Shown here: in pieces, positions 59,827-64,000 of the stretch
How the letters are laid out: every line of letters begins with the position of its first letter
Numbering within the stretch: the stretch's first letter is position 1
DNA from: a virus
Direction: 5' to 3' (one strand)
IMG/VR virus record: IMGVR_UViG_3300035698_013326
Coordinates: 1-64,000 of that record
DNA: 64,000 nt
Made by a program: the position numbers and the translations under genes
Notes under the pieces: model-generated
Database searches by the model: none
What the model saw: the letters and a program-made list of their open reading frames with translations, nothing else
What the model was told of the DNA's origin: nothing

Positions 59827-62535
59827 ATGGCACGAAAGCAAAAGGCATTCTTTTTCCCTGAGGATTTCTCAGAAGATTTGAAGAAGGACCCAGGAAAAGC
59901 ATTGACTAGAGCGAGACGTGGGGCGGGGAATTCCTTGTCAGGCTCAGCCAAGGTCTATGATTGTTCTACATGTAAACTTCATCAGTCCTGTAGTTCTCCC
60001 AAGATGAAGCGGTTCGGTCATGGGGAGAAGGGTATCCTGATTGTGAGTACAGCTCCAGGCAGGATCGATGACAGGGATGGTATCACTTTCGCGGGGAATG
60101 ATGGGGATCTCCTGCGTTCAGCCCTTAGCCAGCTGGGCATTAGTCTGGACAGGGACTGCGTTCGTACTACAGTGGTAGATTGCTTTGCTGGGATGAATGG
60201 TCCATACAAGGAGAAGGAGCCCACAGAGACTCAGATGAAGGCTTGTCGGGCTAGGCTACTGGAGGACATCCGGGTAGTTAACCCTCAGCTGATCATCTGT
60301 TTGGGGACACCAGCGGTGAAGTCTGTTCTGAGGCCGAAGTACCTGAAGAAGGTGAAATTCAATACACAGCTGATGCATGGGCAGGTGCTTCCATATCATG
60401 AGTATGGATGTTGGGTGGGGGCGGCACACAAGACCGGTTTTTACAAGGCACGAGAGAAGGATAAGTTCAGTCCTGATGATAAGAATTTGTTCCTGTATGA
60501 CTTAGCAAGATGTGTGTCGAAGCTGGGGAAGAAATTGCCTCAGCCTTTAGATAGAGAAGGCTGTGAGCTGATTACAGATCCGGATGAGGCTATCGCATAC
60601 ATGGAGACGCTGGGGAACAATGGGAATCCCTTCGCCTATGATTTTGAGACGAATGGTTTTCATGCCCATATGCCTGGCGCAGACATTTATTGTGCGTCCT
60701 TTGCTGATAGCTCAAAGCATGGGGTGATGATACCATTGTCTATGAGGGATGACGATAAGAATCCATATTTCAATACGGTGGAGCTGTCCTATGTGTGTGA
60801 CACTTTTAGTAAGCTAATGAAGAGTGATGTTCCGAAGGTGGTTCAGAATTTGAACATGGAAGATTCGTGGACACGTCAGTTCTTTGGTACTCCGACGGTG
60901 CATTGTATTCATGACACGATGATTGGTGCTCATGTCATGTATTGCAATAGCAAATCCAGCAGCTTGGGCTTTCAAGCATTCCAGATGCGTGGTGATGACT
61001 ACAAAGAGGTCATTGATGTTGCGAATTTCGAGGATGCGCCGGTAGAGCAGCAGGTGATCTATAGTGTGCTGGATTCTCGATACACTTACATGGCATACAA
61101 GAGGCAGATGAGATTCTTTGAACGATATCCATCTGTGGGCCAATTCTTCTACAATCTGATGATGCCTGGGGCCAGGGCGTTGGCAACCTATAAGCGTCGT
61201 GGGGTGAAGATTAATGTGGAAGAGCTGACATTATTTGAGGAGAAGTATAAGGTAGAGCAGGACAAGTGTCTGTCTGCGGTGTATGCTGATCCCAAGGTCA
61301 AGGCATACGAGATGGCTGAGGAGAAGACATTCAATGTGGACTCTCCAGCTCAGGTTGGGAAGGTGATCTATGAGGGGTATGAGATCCGGCCTCCTAAGTT
61401 GACCAAAGGAAAGAAGCCTAGCACAGATGAGGCCACTTTGGTGGCGATTCATGCGGGCACTAAGAATGCTTCTGTGCGAAGACTGTTGTCGAATGTGCTC
61501 CGGTTCCGTAAGACGTGTTCAGCATTGGAGAGGGTGGAGGGCTATCGTAGGGTTATGGGCGCAGATGGGTATGTGCATCCGAATTACAATCTGAACAGGG
61601 CAGCAACCTACAGATCCTCTGCATCTGATACAAACGTTCAGAATGTGTTCAAGCATGATGAAGAGTTGAAGAAGTTCCGGAAGTGTATTGAACCGTCTGA
61701 GGGTCGTGTGTTCTTAGAGGGTGACCAAGGGTCTCTTGAAGTTCGGATTATTGCCATGGCTTCCAATGATGCAGAGTTGATTCGTCAGCTCAAGGAAGAT
61801 GTGGATATGCACAGTAAATGGGCCTCCCGTCTATTCGAGAGGACTATTGGTAAGAGAGACCCAGAGAGATTTACAGCAAAGAATCTGTTTGTGTTTGCAT
61901 CATTCTTTGGGGCAACTGCGGAATCCATTGCCAAGAATATGACGATGATTTGCAAGGAACATGTATTCAAGGTGTATGCTGAATTCTGGGAAGAGTTTGC
62001 AGGTGTGCGGGCATGGCAGTTGGCGAACCGAGAGCATTATCTATTGAATGGGTATCTTGAGGGTGCTTCGGGATTCCGTAGTCATGGCCCTTTGAGTTAC
62101 AATCAGCTCGTGAATTATCCGATCCAGGGTCCTGCGTTTCATCTGGTGTTGAATGGTATCATTCATATTGAGGAGGATCTAGTTGCGAAGCGATTCGTGG
62201 AAGAGCAGATTAGATCCCTGCCCATCATTGAGGTACATGACAGTGTGACATTTGATGCGGTGCCCACTGAAATCATTCGGATAGTTCCGATGGTTGATGA
62301 TATCATGACGGGCCATTATTTTGAGTGGCAGAGGGACGTTCCGTTGACATTTGAGTGGGAGGTGGGTCGGAACTGGTATGACATGTATACTCTGGCTATC
62401 CGAGGTTGTGGTCAGTGTGATCATAGTACAGCGCAGTCTGATCAAAAGGTGGAAGAGGGTGACAAGGAGTTTCATGTGTATGATTGTATGGAGTGTGGTT
62501 CAATAGAAAAGGTGGAAATTCTTAGCACACATTGA
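59827..62535 (+). CDS. DNA polymerase A with N-terminal UDG-like domain and C-terminal zinc ribbon
   Basis: A 902-residue fusion. Residues 45-245 look like a family 4 uracil-DNA glycosylase: CSTCKLHQSC for the FeS cluster and STAPGRIDDRDGITFAGNDG near 73-92. The 3'-5' exonuclease begins at FAYDFETNGF near 268. The polymerase has LEGDQGSLEVRIIA (motif A) near 630, FTAKNLFVFASFFG (motif B) near 678-691 and IIEVHDSVTF (motif C) near 800. Two CxxC pairs (CGQC near 861, CMEC near 888) form a terminal zinc ribbon. SPO1-type phages also join a UDG-like domain to PolA. Confidence 0.92.
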   Translation: MARKQKAFFFPEDFSEDLKKDPGKALTRARRGAGNSLSGSAKVYDCSTCKLHQSCSSPKMKRFGHGEKGILIVSTAPGRIDDRDGITFAGNDGDLLRSALSQLGISLDRDCVRTTVVDCFAGMNGPYKEKEPTETQMKACRARLLEDIRVVNPQLIICLGTPAVKSVLRPKYLKKVKFNTQLMHGQVLPYHEYGCWVGAAHKTGFYKAREKDKFSPDDKNLFLYDLARCVSKLGKKLPQPLDREGCELITDPDEAIAYMETLGNNGNPFAYDFETNGFHAHMPGADIYCASFADSSKHGVMIPLSMRDDDKNPYFNTVELSYVCDTFSKLMKSDVPKVVQNLNMEDSWTRQFFGTPTVHCIHDTMIGAHVMYCNSKSSSLGFQAFQMRGDDYKEVIDVANFEDAPVEQQVIYSVLDSRYTYMAYKRQMRFFERYPSVGQFFYNLMMPGARALATYKRRGVKINVEELTLFEEKYKVEQDKCLSAVYADPKVKAYEMAEEKTFNVDSPAQVGKVIYEGYEIRPPKLTKGKKPSTDEATLVAIHAGTKNASVRRLLSNVLRFRKTCSALERVEGYRRVMGADGYVHPNYNLNRAATYRSSASDTNVQNVFKHDEELKKFRKCIEPSEGRVFLEGDQGSLEVRIIAMASNDAELIRQLKEDVDMHSKWASRLFERTIGKRDPERFTAKNLFVFASFFGATAESIAKNMTMICKEHVFKVYAEFWEEFAGVRAWQLANREHYLLNGYLEGASGFRSHGPLSYNQLVNYPIQGPAFHLVLNGIIHIEEDLVAKRFVEEQIRSLPIIEVHDSVTFDAVPTEIIRIVPMVDDIMTGHYFEWQRDVPLTFEWEVGRNWYDMYTLAIRGCGQCDHSTAQSDQKVEEGDKEFHVYDCMECGSIEKVEILSTH

Positions 62536-62588
62536 GGCCGAATGTAGTATAGTGAGTGTGGGAGAATTGATAATTTTGGAGGATTGGA

Positions 62589-63599
62589 ATGTCAGAGTTG
62601 AACTTGCTTACGAGAGAACAGTTGGTAGCAACATTGGAGCCAACGGAGGGATTGACACACAGAGATGTGGAGCTTGGTCCGACAGGTCCTGTGAAGTTTG
62701 AGGAGATCTTGGAGGGACAACCGGCGCGTGTTCAGATCAACGGTGAGGTGTACCAGCTGACAGATGATGGACTGCATCAGGCAGCTACGTGTGTTGGTAT
62801 TCCCGCTTCTTACACCCGCAAGTGTCCGTACTACATGATTCGGGAGCACTTGAATTTTTGGTGTGAGGTTCCGGGCCAGAAGATGCGATTCTTTCTTCGG
62901 GATGGCAAGGTAGTGGGAGCCTACAAGAACCATCCGGATTATCATTCCAATCTCATGCTGCATGACAATATTATTGCAGGGATTAGTGAGACCCAGGTGT
63001 TGGGCTATCATCAGGTGAGTACGGACTTGGATTACTCAAGGTTCTGTGTGGTACTTGACAAGACATTTGAACCAAGGACGGGGGATACATTGTACGGTGG
63101 AATTTCAGTGCAGAACAGTATCTTTGGATCAAAGGCATTGGAGGTTACGCCATACATTTTTCGTCAGTGGTGTTCAAATGGGGCTATCACATCGGAGAGT
63201 TTGAGTAAGTGGTCTCGCAGAAGTAACAACAATGATGACATTGCTCTGTGGGCGCAGTCGGCAGCAGATCGAAGTGTCAGGGAGTTGGATTGTGAGTTCA
63301 ATCGGATTAAAGAGATTGTGGATGTCGGTGTGGTGGGGCAGATTGATTGCACACTGAAGAGCATTTTTCGGAAGTTTGGGATTCCGACTCGGACTCAGGG
63401 CATCATCCGAGATGAGGTGGCAAAGCAGAATGATGGCATGGGAGCCCAGAACATGTATGATATCTATAATGCTATCACAGTGGTGGGTACTCACCATCAG
63501 GCATTGTCCAATGCCTCTGCTCGTGATCTTCAGATGGTTGCTGGGGATATCACTAAGGACTATGCACTGTGTGATAAGTGTCATCAGGTGATTTTGTAG
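62589..63599 (+). CDS. Hypothetical replication-region protein (possibly DUF932-related)
   Basis: A 336-residue protein with an N-terminal segment LLTREQLVATLEPTEG, a middle YGGISVQNSIFGSKALEV and a late ALWAQSAADRSVREL. The order of a central beta region followed by helices resembles DUF932 proteins, as at 29889, but the match is weak. It ends with CDKCHQVIL, one CxxC. GGAGGATTGG precedes ATG 62589. It sits between polymerase and clamp loader. Confidence 0.6.
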   Translation: MSELNLLTREQLVATLEPTEGLTHRDVELGPTGPVKFEEILEGQPARVQINGEVYQLTDDGLHQAATCVGIPASYTRKCPYYMIREHLNFWCEVPGQKMRFFLRDGKVVGAYKNHPDYHSNLMLHDNIIAGISETQVLGYHQVSTDLDYSRFCVVLDKTFEPRTGDTLYGGISVQNSIFGSKALEVTPYIFRQWCSNGAITSESLSKWSRRSNNNDDIALWAQSAADRSVRELDCEFNRIKEIVDVGVVGQIDCTLKSIFRKFGIPTRTQGIIRDEVAKQNDGMGAQNMYDIYNAITVVGTHHQALSNASARDLQMVAGDITKDYALCDKCHQVIL

Positions 63600-63611
63600 T
63601 GGAGAGTGACA

Positions 63612-64000
63612 ATGTTGTATCAAAAAGTTAGACCATCCTCCCTGGAAGACGTAGTGGGCAATGAGGTGACAATCGGTGCCCTGAGTCGGACGCTTAAGGG
63701 CACGGTGCGTCCCCATGTGTATCTGCTTCATGGGCCATTCGGATGTGGGAAGACGACGTTGGCTATGATCATGGCAGCTACGTTTGGTTCTACGGAGAGC
63801 AGCACGTTTTTGTATAATGCAGCGAATACACGTGGCATTGATACTGTGAGGGAGGTTATGCACAACTCTAAGATGACTGCTGTGGATGGTGCTCCTAAGA
63901 CGTTCATCTTTGATGAGAGCCATCAGTTGACTCCAGCTGCACAGGAGGCATTGTTAGATCCAACGGATCGGCCACCGGATGATGTGTACTACATCTTTTG
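63612..64000 (+). CDS. Clamp-loader AAA+ ATPase, N-terminal part (3' end outside window)
   Basis: The frame starts at ATG 63612 behind GGAGAG and runs off the right edge, with 129 residues visible. YQKVRPSSLEDVVGNE is the usual start of DnaX/RFC small subunits, HGPFGCGKTTLA is Walker A and FIFDESHQLT is Walker B. It loads the sliding clamp encoded at 58813. Confidence 0.92.
   Translation, partial: MLYQKVRPSSLEDVVGNEVTIGALSRTLKGTVRPHVYLLHGPFGCGKTTLAMIMAATFGSTESSTFLYNAANTRGIDTVREVMHNSKMTAVDGAPKTFIFDESHQLTPAAQEALLDPTDRPPDDVYYIF

Noticed and set aside
62526-62553. Promoter with TATAGT before the gene at 62589
   Set aside because: The -10 box fits the family loosely but the -35 position reads CACACA, so it is not reported as a feature.
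1-64000. CRISPR arrays, insertion sequences or integrase/attachment sites
   Set aside because: No regularly spaced repeats, transposase or integrase motifs were seen. The only mobile-type gene is the HNH endonuclease.

Overview
The window is part of the genome of a large tailed double-stranded DNA phage with a contractile tail (a myovirus). The evidence is a sheath, tube, baseplate, PAAR tip and tail-fibre module in canonical order, a complete phage-type replisome, a cluster of 20 recognisable tRNA genes, and dense packing with 1-4 base start/stop overlaps and AGGAG-type ribosome binding sites. Capsid, portal and terminase genes are not present; the sheath gene is cut by the left edge, so they probably lie upstream. 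The host cannot be named from the sequence. The + strand is strikingly G/T-rich through the + coded blocks.

Layout. (1) 1-19.0 kb (+): late structural genes: sheath, two tube-like proteins, gp26-like protein, tape-measure candidate, baseplate hub and spike, PAAR, gp25, gp6/J, tail protein I and several receptor-binding or fibre proteins, including a LamG/Kelch/Ig fusion. (2) 19.0-26.7 kb (+): about nine glycosyltransferase, methyltransferase and Rossmann-type genes translated in tight overlap behind the fibres. (3) 26.8-28.6 kb: a nucleotide-sugar-hydrolase-like protein and a metallophosphoesterase, then a strong terminator. (4) 28.8-33.4 kb (-): an early-type block with a DUF932 protein, a DUF7352 protein, a sigma-like factor, a topoisomerase VI-A/TOPRIM-like protein and small genes, under four matching promoters and one apparent attenuator. 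(5) 33.7-39.5 kb (+): tRNA cluster with interleaved structured RNA elements, tRNA-like remnants and microproteins, then an ATP-dependent DNA ligase. (6) 39.5-50.8 kb (+): many small genes, several with zinc-ribbon motifs, plus a queuosine-salvage-like protein, a cREC domain protein, RtcB, an SPFH lipoprotein and a wHTH replication protein. (7) 50.8-64 kb (+): DnaB-type helicase, SNF2 helicase, a frameshifted HNH endonuclease, a second RNA ligase, primase, DNA methyltransferase, sliding clamp, UDG-PolA fusion and the start of a clamp loader.

How it fits together. Primase, DnaB-type helicase, clamp, clamp loader, polymerase, ligase and SNF2 helicase form an almost self-sufficient replisome. Twenty tRNAs, two RNA ligases of different families and a queuosine-salvage-like enzyme suggest investment in keeping the tRNA pool intact; the four tRNAs that normally carry queuosine (Asp, Asn, His, Tyr) are all present. 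A family of promoters with an exact 16-bp spacer (TTGCAT-N16-TATACT) drives the minus block, the tRNA region and the RtcB operon.

All calls rest on reading the sequence by eye. No database search or RNA folding was run.
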